From Candidatus Zipacnadia bacterium (GTDB taxonomy: Bacteria > Armatimonadota > Zipacnadia > Zipacnadales > UBA5352), in the NCBI GenBank assembly GCA_029820295.1, contig JALGVA010000007.1:1-62098 (forward strand): DNA of 62,098 bases, in the 5' to 3' direction. Position 1 is the first letter of the stretch. Each line of letters opens with the position of its first letter. Shown here one piece after another: positions 29,362 to 38,441 of the stretch. Position numbers and translations under genes: made by a program. The notes under the pieces are model-generated. The model saw only the letters and a program-made list of their open reading frames with translations. It ran no database searches and was not told the origin of the DNA.

Positions 29362-30078
29362 ATGACCCGCGAGGACTTCCAGGCCCTCTACGAGCTGCAG
29401 CAGATAGACAGTGCCATCGACGCGCGTAATGCGCTGCTCAACGGGGCGGACGACGGCTCCGGTGCGCAGGCGGCGCTCGAGGCGGCGCAGGCGCGGCTGA
29501 GCGAACTCGAGGAGGATGTGAAGAAGAAGCAGACGCACCAGCGACAGCTCGAGCTGGACCTCGAGACCATCCTGGCCGAGCGCGCCGAGAAGAGCGAGCG
29601 CTGCTACGGCGGCACCGTCTCCGATCCGAAGGAGCTGAGCGCGCTCGCGGCGAAGATCGATGAGCTCACGCGCAACGCCGACCGCCACGAGGACATGATC
29701 CTGGAGCTGCTCGAGCGCCTAGAGGCGGCCGAGGCGGCGCTGGCGGAGCAGCAGGCGACGGTCGAGCGGCTGACCGCGGAGCATGCGCGGATCGTGGAGC
29801 ACTTCGACGGCTCGACCAGCCGGGCGCGGGAGGAGATCGCGGAGCTGCAGGCGCGCCGCGCGGAGCTGGTGCCGCAGATCGACCCCGGGCTGGTGCACGA
29901 GTACGAGAACCTGCGCGCGCGCTTCGACGGCATCGGCGTGGCGGCGCTGGTGGACGGCAAGTGCGCGGTGTGCAACGTGGCGGTCCCGCGGGTGCAGCAG
30001 CCGATGATCGAGCGCGGCGCCGCCGCCGTCAAGTGCGAGAGCTGCCGACGCATCCTGGTCATTCCGGAGGGCGGGTAG
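29362..30078 (+). CDS. Coiled-coil protein with C4 zinc ribbon (CT398-like)
   Basis: A 238-residue protein. A long coiled coil spans about residues 5-165 (LSELEEDVKKKQTHQRQLELDLETI and so on) and a C-terminal C4 zinc ribbon has CAVCNVAVP and CESCRRILVIPE. The family (zf-RING_7) is usually encoded next to Nif3-like proteins, as here, and has been linked to polymerase or flagellar regulation in some bacteria. Its role here is unknown. Confidence 0.87.
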   Translation: MTREDFQALYELQQIDSAIDARNALLNGADDGSGAQAALEAAQARLSELEEDVKKKQTHQRQLELDLETILAERAEKSERCYGGTVSDPKELSALAAKIDELTRNADRHEDMILELLERLEAAEAALAEQQATVERLTAEHARIVEHFDGSTSRAREEIAELQARRAELVPQIDPGLVHEYENLRARFDGIGVAALVDGKCAVCNVAVPRVQQPMIERGAAAVKCESCRRILVIPEGG

Positions 30079-30081
30079 CCG

Positions 30082-30498
30082 ATGAATGTCGACCGCGAGC
30101 TGCTCGAGCGCCTGCGCGCCTTCCACGGGCATCTGGGGCCGTTCGCCATGCTGGGCTACCGCGCCGGCAGGCTGGCGCTCGAGCGCCTGGGCGCGCGCTC
30201 GCACTTCGGCATCAGCGCGCGCGTCACGTGCCCCGATCACACCCCGCCCTCGTGCTTCGCCGACGGCATTCAGTTCAGCACGGGCTGCACGCTGGGGAAG
30301 GGCAACATCACGCTGACGCCCTCGGAGACGGTCTCGGTCACCGTGACCGTCAACAACAGTGGCGCCGCACTCACCGTCGTGCCGCGCCGCGAGGTCATGG
30401 CTCAGTTCGGCCCATGGATGGCGGAGGCCGACGACGAGACCGCCGCCCTGCGCGTGCTCGCCATGCCCGACGAGGAGCTGTTCGAGCCGATCAGTTAG
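30082..30498 (+). CDS. FmdE-like domain protein
   Basis: A 138-residue stand-alone FmdE domain, similar to subunit E of formylmethanofuran dehydrogenase. Motifs are FHGHLGPFAMLGYRAG and CFADGIQFSTGCTLGKGNI, with Cys and His that bind metal in relatives. No formylmethanofuran dehydrogenase subunits are near, so it is a bacterial family member of unknown use, perhaps in C1 or metal metabolism. It starts 3 nt after the zinc ribbon gene, and its TAG overlaps the stop of convergent phoU by three to four bases. Confidence 0.85.
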   Translation: MNVDRELLERLRAFHGHLGPFAMLGYRAGRLALERLGARSHFGISARVTCPDHTPPSCFADGIQFSTGCTLGKGNITLTPSETVSVTVTVNNSGAALTVVPRREVMAQFGPWMAEADDETAALRVLAMPDEELFEPIS

Positions 30499-31214
30499 CG
30501 CTCCTCGCCCCCCTCTTCCGTCTCGGTCCAGGACGCGGTGTGTGACAGCGCCAGGTCCTCGAACCGGCCGGTCTCCATGTACGACACGCGCTCGGCGACG
30601 TTTACCACGTGGTCGGCGATGCGCTCGAGATAGCGCGCCACCAGCAGCAGGTGCGTGGCCTGCAGGATCAGCTCCGGGTCCTGCTGCATGTACTGCACCA
30701 GCTCGTCGAGCAGGTGGTACCACAGCCGGTCCACCTCATCGTCCTGCTCGATGACCTCGCGCACCAGCCCCAGGTCCGCCCTGACGAAAGCCTGGGCGGC
30801 GGTGCGCACCATGCCGATGGTGATGTCACTCATGCGCGGGATGTCCACCAGCGCCTTGAAGTAGGGCTCGTCGGCGAGGGTCTTTGCGGAACGGGCAATG
30901 TCCACCGCATAATCGCCCACGCGCTCGAGGTCGGCGATGACCTTCATGGCGGTGCCGATGATGCGCAGATCCTTGGCCATCGGCTGCTGCAGCGCCAGCA
31001 GGCGCATGCACTCCTGCTCGATGTGCAGGTCGAGATCGTCGGCGACGTCGTCGTCGAGGATGACCTTGTCGGCGAGGGCCTCGTCCTGATCGACCAGCGC
31101 CCGCATGGCGTCCGACAGCATCTCCACCACGAAGCTGGCCAGGCGGGTCACGTCCACCCGGACCTGCTCGATCTGCTCCTCGAAGGTCTCCCTGATCCTG
31201 CGCATCTCGTGCAC
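30495..31214 (-). CDS. phoU: PhoU, phosphate signalling regulator
   Basis: A 239-residue all-helical protein with two PhoU repeats. Each carries the metal-binding E/D-x3-D type motif: DLERVGDYAVDIA near residue 95 and YLERIADHVVNVAERV near residue 195. PhoU links the Pst transporter to the PhoR/PhoB system and limits phosphate uptake. Last gene of the pst operon, 52 nt after pstB. Its stop codon overlaps that of the convergent fmdE-like gene. Confidence 0.95.
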   Translation of the reverse strand: MHEMRRIRETFEEQIEQVRVDVTRLASFVVEMLSDAMRALVDQDEALADKVILDDDVADDLDLHIEQECMRLLALQQPMAKDLRIIGTAMKVIADLERVGDYAVDIARSAKTLADEPYFKALVDIPRMSDITIGMVRTAAQAFVRADLGLVREVIEQDDEVDRLWYHLLDELVQYMQQDPELILQATHLLLVARYLERIADHVVNVAERVSYMETGRFEDLALSHTASWTETEEGGEER

Positions 31215-31266
31215 TTCCTTCGCAACACGAGTGTGGCGCGATGCCGTCTCCGTCGGCTCGCGCCGG

Positions 31267-32160
31267 CTACCCGAAGCGGCCTCTGACGTATGCGTCGGTG
31301 CGCTCGTCCTCGGGGTCCTCGAAGATCTTCGTGGTCAGGTCGAACTCGACCAGCTCACCGAGCAGGAAGAAGCCGGTGCGGTCCGACACGCGCGACGCCT
31401 GGTACATGTTGTGCGTGACGATGACGATGGCCAGGTGCTCCTTCAGCTCGATCATGAGTTCCTCGATGCGGAAGGTGGCCGTGGGATCGAGCGCGGAGCA
31501 CGGCTCGTCCATGAGCAGCACCTCGGGCCCGACCGCCAGCGTGCGCGCGATGCACAGTCGCTGCTGCTGGCCGCCCGAGAGGTCGAGGGCCGATTTGTGC
31601 AGGTCGTCCTTGACCTCATCCCACAGCGCCGCGCCGCGCAGGGAGCGCTCAACGATCTCGTCGGCCTCGGTGCGCGACAGCCGGGCCTGCAGGCGCGGCC
31701 CGTAGACCACGTTGTTGTAGATCGACATCGGGAACGGGTTGGGGTGCTGGAAGACCATGCCCACGCGGCGGCGCAGAGACACCAGGTCGGTGCCGGGGGC
31801 GAGGATGCTCTCGCCGTCGAGCAGCACCTGGCCTTCGGTGCGGGTGCCGGCGATCTCGTCGTTCATGCGGTTGAGCGAGCGCAGGAAGGTGGACTTGCCG
31901 CAGCCCGACGGGCCGATGAGCGCCGTGATCTCGCGGTCGCGCAGCGTGACGTCAACGCCCTTGATGGCCTCGAAATCGCCGTAGAAGATGCGCAGGTCGC
32001 GCGTCTCGATCTTGACGCGGTGCTCCTCGCCGCTCTGTACAGGGCCGGTGCGGCCTGGATCGAGTGCGGCCTGCAGGAAGTCGGGGTCGCCCGTCGGCCG
32101 CTCAGCGCTGTCCGTGATGTCCGGTGTGATTGGGGCCTGTGTGGTTGTATCCTTCTCCAT
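31267..32160 (-). CDS. pstB: PstB, phosphate ABC transporter ATPase
   Basis: ATPase of the high-affinity phosphate importer, 297 residues from ATG 32160, which has GAGGAA upstream. Walker A is GPSGCGKST, the signature [16 protein letters not shown], Walker [14 protein letters not shown], and the switch His is in [10 protein letters not shown]. It has an unusual acidic N-terminal extension of about 45 residues ([20 protein letters not shown]...) before the domain starts at [13 protein letters not shown]. It follows pstA by 28 nt. Confidence 0.95.
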   Translation of the reverse strand: MEKDTTTQAPITPDITDSAERPTGDPDFLQAALDPGRTGPVQSGEEHRVKIETRDLRIFYGDFEAIKGVDVTLRDREITALIGPSGCGKSTFLRSLNRMNDEIAGTRTEGQVLLDGESILAPGTDLVSLRRRVGMVFQHPNPFPMSIYNNVVYGPRLQARLSRTEADEIVERSLRGAALWDEVKDDLHKSALDLSGGQQQRLCIARTLAVGPEVLLMDEPCSALDPTATFRIEELMIELKEHLAIVIVTHNMYQASRVSDRTGFFLLGELVEFDLTTKIFEDPEDERTDAYVRGRFG

Positions 32161-32188
32161 GGACGGTTCCTCGCTGCGCATGTGCATC

Positions 32189-33031
32189 CTACCACCGTCG
32201 CCGGCGCAGGCGGGCGCGCACTACGATGGCGACGAGGTTCAGCCCGAGCACCAGCGCGACCAGCACGAAGGCCGTGGCCCACTTCTTCTCGATGGGCACC
32301 CCCGGGGCCTCGCTGGCCATGACGTAGAGTTGGTAGGGCATGGCGACGATCTCGTCAAAGAGCGAGTTCGGATAGGGGTCGCGCAGCCAGTAGAAGGCCG
32401 CCGTGAACAGGATCGGGGCGGTCTCGCCCGCCGCGCGCGCGATGGACAGGATCAGGCCGGTCATGATGCCCGGCAGCGCGTTGGGCAGCACGACGCGGCG
32501 AATGGTCTGCCACTTGCTCGCCCCCAACGCCAGCGAGCCCTCGCGCAGGCCGGCCGGGATCTGCCGCAATGCCTCCTCGGACGCGCTGATCACGAGTGGC
32601 AGCACCAGCAGCGCCAGCGTACACGCGCCCGCCGCCAGGCAGCGCCCGAAGCCCAGCATGATCACGAACAGCGCGAGGCCGAACAGGCCGTAGACCACCG
32701 ACGGCACGCCGGCCAGGTTGATGATGGCCAGGCGGATGATGCGCAGCAGCGGCCCGGGGCGGGCGTACTCGGACAGGTAGATGGCCGCGCCCACGCCCAG
32801 CGGGGCGGCGATCAGCGCGGTCAGGCCGACCAGCCAGGTCGTGCCCACGATGGCCGGCAGCAGGCCCTCCTCGGCGTCGGCGATGAGCTGCCAGTCAAGC
32901 GCCGAGGCGCCGCGGTAGAGCATGTAGCCCATGATGCCGACCACGGGCAGTGACACGACGATCATGACGATCCACAGGCTCGCGAAGGCGATATGCTCCT
33001 GGACCCGCGGGTCGAGCCACCGGCGCCTCAT
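32189..33031 (-). CDS. pstA: PstA, phosphate ABC transporter permease
   Basis: A 280-residue inner-membrane permease with about six hydrophobic segments. The family's EAA-type loop is visible as [42 protein letters not shown], which docks on PstB. It forms the membrane channel with PstC. Its start overlaps the pstC stop by four bases (ATGA), so the two are translationally coupled. Confidence 0.95.
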   Translation of the reverse strand: MRRRWLDPRVQEHIAFASLWIVMIVVSLPVVGIMGYMLYRGASALDWQLIADAEEGLLPAIVGTTWLVGLTALIAAPLGVGAAIYLSEYARPGPLLRIIRLAIINLAGVPSVVYGLFGLALFVIMLGFGRCLAAGACTLALLVLPLVISASEEALRQIPAGLREGSLALGASKWQTIRRVVLPNALPGIMTGLILSIARAAGETAPILFTAAFYWLRDPYPNSLFDEIVAMPYQLYVMASEAPGVPIEKKWATAFVLVALVLGLNLVAIVVRARLRRRRW

Positions 33032-33927
33032 GCGATATCCTTCTCACTGCGCCGGATGATCAGGTCCGCGATGGTGTTAACCGCAAAGGTGATGACGAAA
33101 AGCAGCAGACCGATGGTGAAGAGCGCGAAGAAGTGTTCGCTGCGCTGCGCCGCCTCGCCCATCTCAGCGGCGATGGTCGCGGTCAGCGTGCGCACCGGCC
33201 TCAGGAAGCCCATCAGGCCGCGCGGGATGACCGCGGCGTTGCCGGTGACCATCAGCACGGTCATGGTCTCGCCGATGGCGCGCCCCAGGCCCAGCAGGCA
33301 GGCGGCGATCAGCCCCGAGCGCGCGGCGGGCAGCAGCGCGCGCGTGATGGTCTGCCAGCGCGTGGCGCCCAGGGCCAGCGAGCTGTTGACCAGCGCGCGC
33401 GGCACCGAATACAGCGCGTCCTCGCAGATGGAGACGATGGTGGGCAGGGCCATGAAGGCCAGCATGATTGAGCCCAGCGCGGCGAACGAGCCGACCGGGA
33501 TGTCGTCGAAGCTGCGGGCGAACCACGGGCCGACCACCATCAGGCCGATGAAGCCCAGGACCACCGACGGCACCGCCGCGATCAGCTCGACGGCCGGCTT
33601 GAGGATCTCGCGGGCGCGCGGCGGGGCGATCTCGGCGATGAAGATGGCCGTGGCGACGCCCAGCGGGATGGAGATCACCAGCGCCCCGGCGGTCACGTAC
33701 AGCGAGCCGAGAATGAGCGGCAGCATGCCGAAGCGCGGCGGCTCGCGGACCGGCCGCCACTCGCGGCCCGCCAGCAGGTCCGCGAGGGCGAAGTCGCGGA
33801 GGATGGGCAGGGAGTTGCGCAACAGGAAGAAGAAGATGAGGATGACCAGGATGATGCCGAGGATGCCGGCGATCTGGATCAGCCGCTCGATGCCCCACTC
33901 CCAGACGCGGGAGACCCGCTTCTTCAT
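33028..33927 (-). CDS. pstC: PstC, phosphate ABC transporter permease
   Basis: A 299-residue permease with six hydrophobic segments. The coupling loop reads CEDALYSVPRALVNSSLALGATRWQTITRALLPAARSGL. The periplasmic segment after the first membrane helix is short (LADLLAGREWRPVREPPRFGM). Separated from pstS by 87 nt that contain a strong hairpin. Confidence 0.94.
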   Translation of the reverse strand: MKKRVSRVWEWGIERLIQIAGILGIILVILIFFFLLRNSLPILRDFALADLLAGREWRPVREPPRFGMLPLILGSLYVTAGALVISIPLGVATAIFIAEIAPPRAREILKPAVELIAAVPSVVLGFIGLMVVGPWFARSFDDIPVGSFAALGSIMLAFMALPTIVSICEDALYSVPRALVNSSLALGATRWQTITRALLPAARSGLIAACLLGLGRAIGETMTVLMVTGNAAVIPRGLMGFLRPVRTLTATIAAEMGEAAQRSEHFFALFTIGLLLFVITFAVNTIADLIIRRSEKDIA

Positions 33928-33965
33928 AACGACCCCTTCACGTGGGTGTTGCTGCGCAATACATG

Positions 33966-33993
33966 GCCCGGCGCCCGCGAGCGGGTGCCGGGC
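33966..33993 (-). other. Strong hairpin between pstS and pstC
   Basis: GCCCGGC-GCCCG, a four-base loop, then CGGGT-GCCGGGC form a 12-bp stem in the pstS-pstC gap. With no T-run it is more likely an mRNA-stabilising or partial attenuating element that gives more PstS than PstCAB, as known in other binding-protein operons. Confidence 0.6.
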
Positions 33994-34014
33994 CGGGTCA
34001 GCACAGTCGTACGT

Positions 34015-34950
34015 CTAGTCTACCGGAACGAAGCCCTCTTCGGCAACCAGCTTCTGGCCGGCCTCGCTCATGCCCCAGTCGAGGAAGGCCCGGATGATGC
34101 CGGTCGGTCGGCCCCTGGTGTACATGTACAGCTCGCGCGAGATCGGGTACGAGCCGTCGGCGACGGTGGCCTCGGTCGGCGCGACCGCGTCGCCTCCGTC
34201 CAGCGGAACCACCGGCACGGTCCTGACGGTGTCGTCCAGGTAGCCCAGCCCGATGTAGCCGATGGCCCCCGGCGTGCTCGCGACCGTGCTCCTGACGGTC
34301 TCGTTGGACTGCATCTGCAGCATGGCGACGGTGTACTCGCGGGTGTCGTCCTCGGCCTGCACCACCAGCTCCTCCCAGCTCCCGTAGGTGCCGGAGCTGG
34401 CGTCGCGGCCGACCACCGTGATCTCGCCCACGCCGTCAACGCCGACCTCGGACCACTGCGTGACCTGGCCGGAGTAGATGTCGGAGAGCTGCTGCAGGGT
34501 GAGCTGCGACGCGGGGTTGCTCGGATGGACGACGGCCGCAATGCCGTCGTAGGCGATGACGTGCTCGACCGGCTCGACGCCGGCGGCCCGGGCCCGTTCC
34601 ATCTCGGAGTCCTTGATGGCGCGCGACGCGTCGCCGATGTCGGCGGTGCCGTTGATGAGCGCCTCGATGCCACTGCCCGAGCCGCCGCCGGCGACGTTGA
34701 CGCTGACATCGGGTGCGACCTCGGCATAGGCCTTCGCCCACGCGGTGGCAATCGGCAGGACGGTGGTTGAACCGATCACCTTGATAGTCTCGCCCTCACC
34801 GCCGCCCGCCGGGCGCTCGCCGGTGGGCTCTCGCGGCATGTCGATGACGGGCGGCTCCTCGACCGGCGGCTGCGGGCAGCCGGCCAGGGCCACGACTGTG
34901 GCGATCAGCGTAAGCGCCAGCGCGGCCAGGATGATCCTGTCAGTTGCCAT
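34015..34950 (-). CDS. pstS: PstS, phosphate-binding lipoprotein
   Basis: Substrate-binding protein of the Pst importer, 311 residues. Lipoprotein signal with lipobox LAGC (Cys25), then a Pro/Glu linker. The phosphate-binding domain starts with IKVIGSTTVLPIATAWA and includes VAGGGSGSGIEALINGTADIGDASRAIK and VVGRDASSGTYGSW, the loops that hold phosphate. Anchored in the membrane on the outer side. AAGGAG precedes the ATG by about 11 nt. The upstream truncated receiver gene ends at the base before its start. Confidence 0.95.
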   Translation of the reverse strand: MATDRIILAALALTLIATVVALAGCPQPPVEEPPVIDMPREPTGERPAGGGEGETIKVIGSTTVLPIATAWAKAYAEVAPDVSVNVAGGGSGSGIEALINGTADIGDASRAIKDSEMERARAAGVEPVEHVIAYDGIAAVVHPSNPASQLTLQQLSDIYSGQVTQWSEVGVDGVGEITVVGRDASSGTYGSWEELVVQAEDDTREYTVAMLQMQSNETVRSTVASTPGAIGYIGLGYLDDTVRTVPVVPLDGGDAVAPTEATVADGSYPISRELYMYTRGRPTGIIRAFLDWGMSEAGQKLVAEEGFVPVD

Positions 34951-35352
34951 CTATGTTCGTTGCTCCTTCCGTGCCCCACTCGGCTCAGGTGCGACATGGG
35001 CTATCGGGTGCTCAACTGAGAGATGCGCCGCCACTTCTGCGGCACCTGCCACCGCAGGTCGAGACCCGAGTCGCACAAACGACACGCGCTCGTGCGCACG
35101 GCGATGTAGTCCCGTCGGTCGGGGTGCTCCTGGTCGCCGGAGGCGGCGGAAGGCGGTGAAGAGTCGCCGGCCGCTGAGGCCGGGGAGCATGAGATCGAGC
35201 ATCACCAGCGAGGGCTCGGTGGCCTCAAGCGCGTCAAGCGCCTCGCGTCCGTCGGCGGCGATCTCGGTCTCGGAGCCCTCCTGCGAGAGGGTGCAGGCGA
35301 TGGCCTCGGCGACGGAGGGCTCGTCCTCCACGATCAGGATGCGCTCAGGCAT
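34951..35352 (-). CDS. Truncated response-regulator receiver (possible remnant)
   Basis: A 133-residue frame whose first 70 or so residues are a receiver domain (ILIVEDEPSVAEAIA, then PSLVMLDLMLPGLSG with the phosphorylatable Asp). After LFTAFRRL the receiver pattern stops: the conserved Thr/Ser and Lys of strands 4 and 5 are missing and the rest is Arg/Ala-rich. A different frame over 35003-35130 reads RRDYIAVRTSACRLCDSG..., which looks protein-like, so a frameshift is possible. It lies between the phoB-like gene and pstS. Confidence 0.6.
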   Translation of the reverse strand: MPERILIVEDEPSVAEAIACTLSQEGSETEIAADGREALDALEATEPSLVMLDLMLPGLSGRRLFTAFRRLRRPGAPRPTGLHRRAHERVSFVRLGSRPAVAGAAEVAAHLSVEHPIAHVAPEPSGARKEQRT

Positions 35353-35400
35353 GGGCCATCATGTGCCGCTGCGGGCATCGGCGGCCCGGCCGCGCCGCCG

Positions 35401-36090
35401 TCAGTCGCCGGTTACCAGCATGTAGCCCTGGCCGCGGATGGTGAGCAGCCGCTCGGGACTGCTCGGGTCCACCTCGAGCTTCTCACGCAGCCAGCGGATG
35501 TGCACGTCGAGTGTGCGCGCGTCGATGTACTCGTCGCTGCCCCAGACGCGCTCGAGCAGCCGGTCGCGGGCCACGATCCTGCCCGCGTTGCGCGCCAGGT
35601 ACTCCAGCAGGTCGAACTCCTTGGGCGTGAAGTCAACGCGCTCGTCGTGGAGGTACACCTCGCGCGCCGCCGGCCTGACCACCAGGTCGCCGACCACGAT
35701 CTCCTCGCGGTCATCGCTCGACCAGTGCCGGCTGCGGCGCAGCACCGCGCGCACCCGCGCCGCCAGCTCGCGCGCCCGGAATGGCTTGGTGATGTAGTCG
35801 TCGGCGCCGCGCGTCAGGCCCTCGACGCGGTCATCCTCGGCGGCCAGTCCGGTCAGCATGATTACCGGCACCTCGGAGTGTTCGCGGATGGCCGCGCACA
35901 CGTCCATGCCGTGAATCTTGGGCAGCATCAGGTCGAGCAGAACAAGGTCCGGGCGCTCCGAGATCAGCCGCTCCAGCCCCTCCTCCCCGTCCTCGGCCGT
36001 GATGACCTGATAGCCGCTGGACTCCAGCGCGGCAACGATCGCGTCGCGGACCGGCTCCTCGTCCTCTATCGCCAGTATCAGCTCAGACAT
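35401..36090 (-). CDS. phoB: PhoB-like OmpR-family response regulator
   Basis: Two-component regulator of 229 residues. Receiver: ILAIEDEEPVRDAI acidic pocket, LVLLDLMLP with the phospho-Asp, MLTG, and the Lys in DDYITKPF. C-terminal winged helix: DFTPKEFDLLEYLARNAGRIVARDRLLERVWG and RTLDVHIRWLREKLE. Position directly upstream of pst genes supports a PhoB role. No PhoR-type kinase is found in the window. Start at ATG 36090 or a GTG 9 nt earlier. Confidence 0.88.
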   Translation of the reverse strand: MSELILAIEDEEPVRDAIVAALESSGYQVITAEDGEEGLERLISERPDLVLLDLMLPKIHGMDVCAAIREHSEVPVIMLTGLAAEDDRVEGLTRGADDYITKPFRARELAARVRAVLRRSRHWSSDDREEIVVGDLVVRPAAREVYLHDERVDFTPKEFDLLEYLARNAGRIVARDRLLERVWGSDEYIDARTLDVHIRWLREKLEVDPSSPERLLTIRGQGYMLVTGD

Positions 36091-36141
36091 GGCCCCCACT
36101 GTCTCCTCTTGACTGCATGTTGGCTGCGTCCCCCGCCGGTG

Positions 36142-37758
36142 TCATGCACCGATGATGCGCGCGATGTTTCCCCCCAGCACCAGGCGCTTGTCTTCCAGTG
36201 CGATGCGCGCCCAGGCCGCCCAACCCAGCTGCGGTGCGGCGTCGCGCATCACGCAGTCGGTGCCGAACAGCACATGGTCGCGACCCAGCTCGCGCACCAG
36301 ATACTCCACAAGATTGTACATGATCGCCGTGTATGTGATCTCGGCGTATATGTTACCCCACCGCCGCGCCACCGGAACCAGCGCCTCCGCCAGCGCCCAG
36401 TTGCTACCGGCATGGGCGAGCAGGAACTTCGCGTTCGGGTACATCGGCGCCAGCCAGGCGAGTTGGTCGGGCGTGACCGCCGCACCCGGTGACATGCCGC
36501 CGTGGCACAGTACCGGGGCGCCGTGGGCATCGGCCCACTCGAGCATGGGCCGGTGCTTGCCGTCGGTCAGCGGCACCTGGTGGCGCGGCGGATAGGGCTT
36601 GTAGCCGACCACCCGCCGGGCGCGGAAGACCCGCTCCATCTCCCCCCACGCCTCGTCGGGATAGCGCGGGTTGACCGTGCCGTAGGCCAGCAGCCGGTCG
36701 GGATAGCGCTCGACCGCGCGCAGCGCGATGTCGTTGCTCCACGGGTCGCCCTCGGTGATGCCCGACCAGGTGCTCACGATGCAGCGGTCGATGCCCAGCC
36801 GGTCCATGGTGCCGACCAGGCCGTCGGCATCGTTGTAAGGCAGATGGTTGCGCGCGATGCCCATCGAGCCCTCGTGGGCGATGTGCCCGTGGGCGTCGAA
36901 GATGAACTCGTCGGTGAGCGGCCGGCCCTCGCGCAGCGTGGCGACGATCGGGTCATCGTCCTCCGGCAGGTCGGCCTCCGGCACTTCGTCGAAGGGCAGC
37001 GGCATGTCCGTCCTGACTTCGCGCAGCAGGCGCAGAAGGTTTCCCCCCGCTATTTTGCTTCGCGCCTCCTCCGGGATATCCTCGTAGAGCGACATCATCA
37101 CTGCGGCGCCGGGGGAGCAGTCGGGCAGACCGGTGCCGAAGATCAGCCGGTCGGGGCCGAAGTCGCGCACGAAGCGTTCGTAGGCGCGATGGCCCTGGAA
37201 GAAGTGCGTCTCGATGTACACATTCTCGGCGCCTTCGAGCGCGGGCTCAAGCTGGCGGTCCATGCCCCAGTTGGCGCCGCATACCACGATGGACAGCTCG
37301 GGGAAGCGTCGGCACAGCCCCGCCGCCTGATCGGCGGACATCTCCGTCAGATCGACGAAGACCGGGATGCGTTTCTCCTGCAGCGCCTCGAAGAGCGGCC
37401 CGCACACCTGGTCGGAGAGCGGGAAGTTGTGGGTCTTGGGGTAGATGCGCGCGGCACGCACGCCGCGCTCGAGCATCTCCGGGATCAGCTCATCGGGAGG
37501 CGCCATCTCGGCGGTATGATGGGGCATGACCACCCACTGTGGCAGCAGCCGCGGCAGGCCCTTGATCTCGTCGAGCAGCCGCCGGTTGCCCACATCCTGG
37601 TGGTACTCCACCGCCACGGCGTGGTGCACCAGCGCCGCCCCGATGCCGTAGTAGTCGTAGTCGCCGACGAAGTCTTCGGGTCGCCAGATGGTCTCGGGGT
37701 GGCGGTTGGCGCGCCAGCCGACCATCGCGCAGCCGTCAAGGAACCGCAGGCGGGGCAT
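36142..37758 (-). CDS. Tandem amidohydrolase_2 fusion, N-terminal half degenerate
   Basis: A 538-residue cytoplasmic protein made of two metal-dependent hydrolase (PF04909-like) barrels. The C-terminal half (from about residue 283) has the full site: DAHGH, LCHGGMS, LLAHAGSNW and LFGTDCV. The N-terminal half (residues 1-255) aligns in order but has FLDGCAM, VFVDLTEM, VVCGANW and IFGTGLP at those places, so the metal ligands are lost. It looks like an old duplication in which one half became structural. Substrate unknown. It lies between queC and the phoB-like gene on the same strand. Confidence 0.78.
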   Translation of the reverse strand: MPRLRFLDGCAMVGWRANRHPETIWRPEDFVGDYDYYGIGAALVHHAVAVEYHQDVGNRRLLDEIKGLPRLLPQWVVMPHHTAEMAPPDELIPEMLERGVRAARIYPKTHNFPLSDQVCGPLFEALQEKRIPVFVDLTEMSADQAAGLCRRFPELSIVVCGANWGMDRQLEPALEGAENVYIETHFFQGHRAYERFVRDFGPDRLIFGTGLPDCSPGAAVMMSLYEDIPEEARSKIAGGNLLRLLREVRTDMPLPFDEVPEADLPEDDDPIVATLREGRPLTDEFIFDAHGHIAHEGSMGIARNHLPYNDADGLVGTMDRLGIDRCIVSTWSGITEGDPWSNDIALRAVERYPDRLLAYGTVNPRYPDEAWGEMERVFRARRVVGYKPYPPRHQVPLTDGKHRPMLEWADAHGAPVLCHGGMSPGAAVTPDQLAWLAPMYPNAKFLLAHAGSNWALAEALVPVARRWGNIYAEITYTAIMYNLVEYLVRELGRDHVLFGTDCVMRDAAPQLGWAAWARIALEDKRLVLGGNIARIIGA

Positions 37759-37779
37759 GACGTGCCTCCTCAGCCGTAT

Positions 37780-38436
37780 TCAACCATCCAATGCGCGCCG
37801 GAGTTCCAGCCACGCCTCCCACCGTTCCGCCTCCTGCAGCGCCGCGCGCAGCCGCCGGCACGACGCACACTCCCAGCAGTGCTCCGGCCCCGCGCCGTAG
37901 CAGCTCCACACCAGGTGCAGCGGTGCGCCCAGCTCCCCTCCCAGCCGCACGATCTCGGCCTTGGTCAGCTCGAGGGTGGGGGAGACCACCTTCGGCGCGT
38001 TGCGCGTCGCCAGCTCCAGCATGGCGTCACAGCGGCGCACGAACTCGGGGGAGTTGTCCGGGAACGTGGCGGCCTCCTCTGCGTTGAAGCCGCAGACGAT
38101 GGCTTCGCAGCCGAGGGCCTCGGCGAACGAGGCGGCGATGCTGATGAACACCGCGTTGCGCGCCGGCACCCAGACGGACTCGTCGGTGGCGGCGGACAGG
38201 TCACTCGACGGATCGGCCACCGCCGGCGGCGCGAGCCTCGCCAGCCAGGGCAGCTTGATCAGCCGGTGCTGCGCGCCCAGGTCCGCGCACACTTCGAGCG
38301 CGGTGCGCAGCTCAGGCGCGGCGGCGCGCTGGCCGTAGTCGAAGGTGATGGCCAGCGCGGGCGGATGCTCGGCGCGTGCCGCATACGCCGCGACCAGCGA
38401 GTCCAGGCCGCCCGACAGCAGCAGCACGCTCGGCAT
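37780..38436 (-). CDS. queC: QueC, 7-cyano-7-deazaguanine synthase
   Basis: Makes preQ0, the precursor of queuosine in tRNA, from 7-carboxy-7-deazaguanine, ammonia and ATP. The 218-residue protein has the ATP-binding PP-loop SGGLDS at residues 8-13, DYGQR, the region VWVPARNAVFISIAASFAEA, GFNAEEAATFPDNS, and C-terminal zinc cysteines (WSCYGAGPEHCWECASC). A long upstream in-frame extension crosses queD and is rejected. It starts 5 nt after the queD stop. Confidence 0.94.
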   Translation of the reverse strand: MPSVLLLSGGLDSLVAAYAARAEHPPALAITFDYGQRAAAPELRTALEVCADLGAQHRLIKLPWLARLAPPAVADPSSDLSAATDESVWVPARNAVFISIAASFAEALGCEAIVCGFNAEEAATFPDNSPEFVRRCDAMLELATRNAPKVVSPTLELTKAEIVRLGGELGAPLHLVWSCYGAGPEHCWECASCRRLRAALQEAERWEAWLELRRALDG

Positions 38437-38441
38437 CGCCC

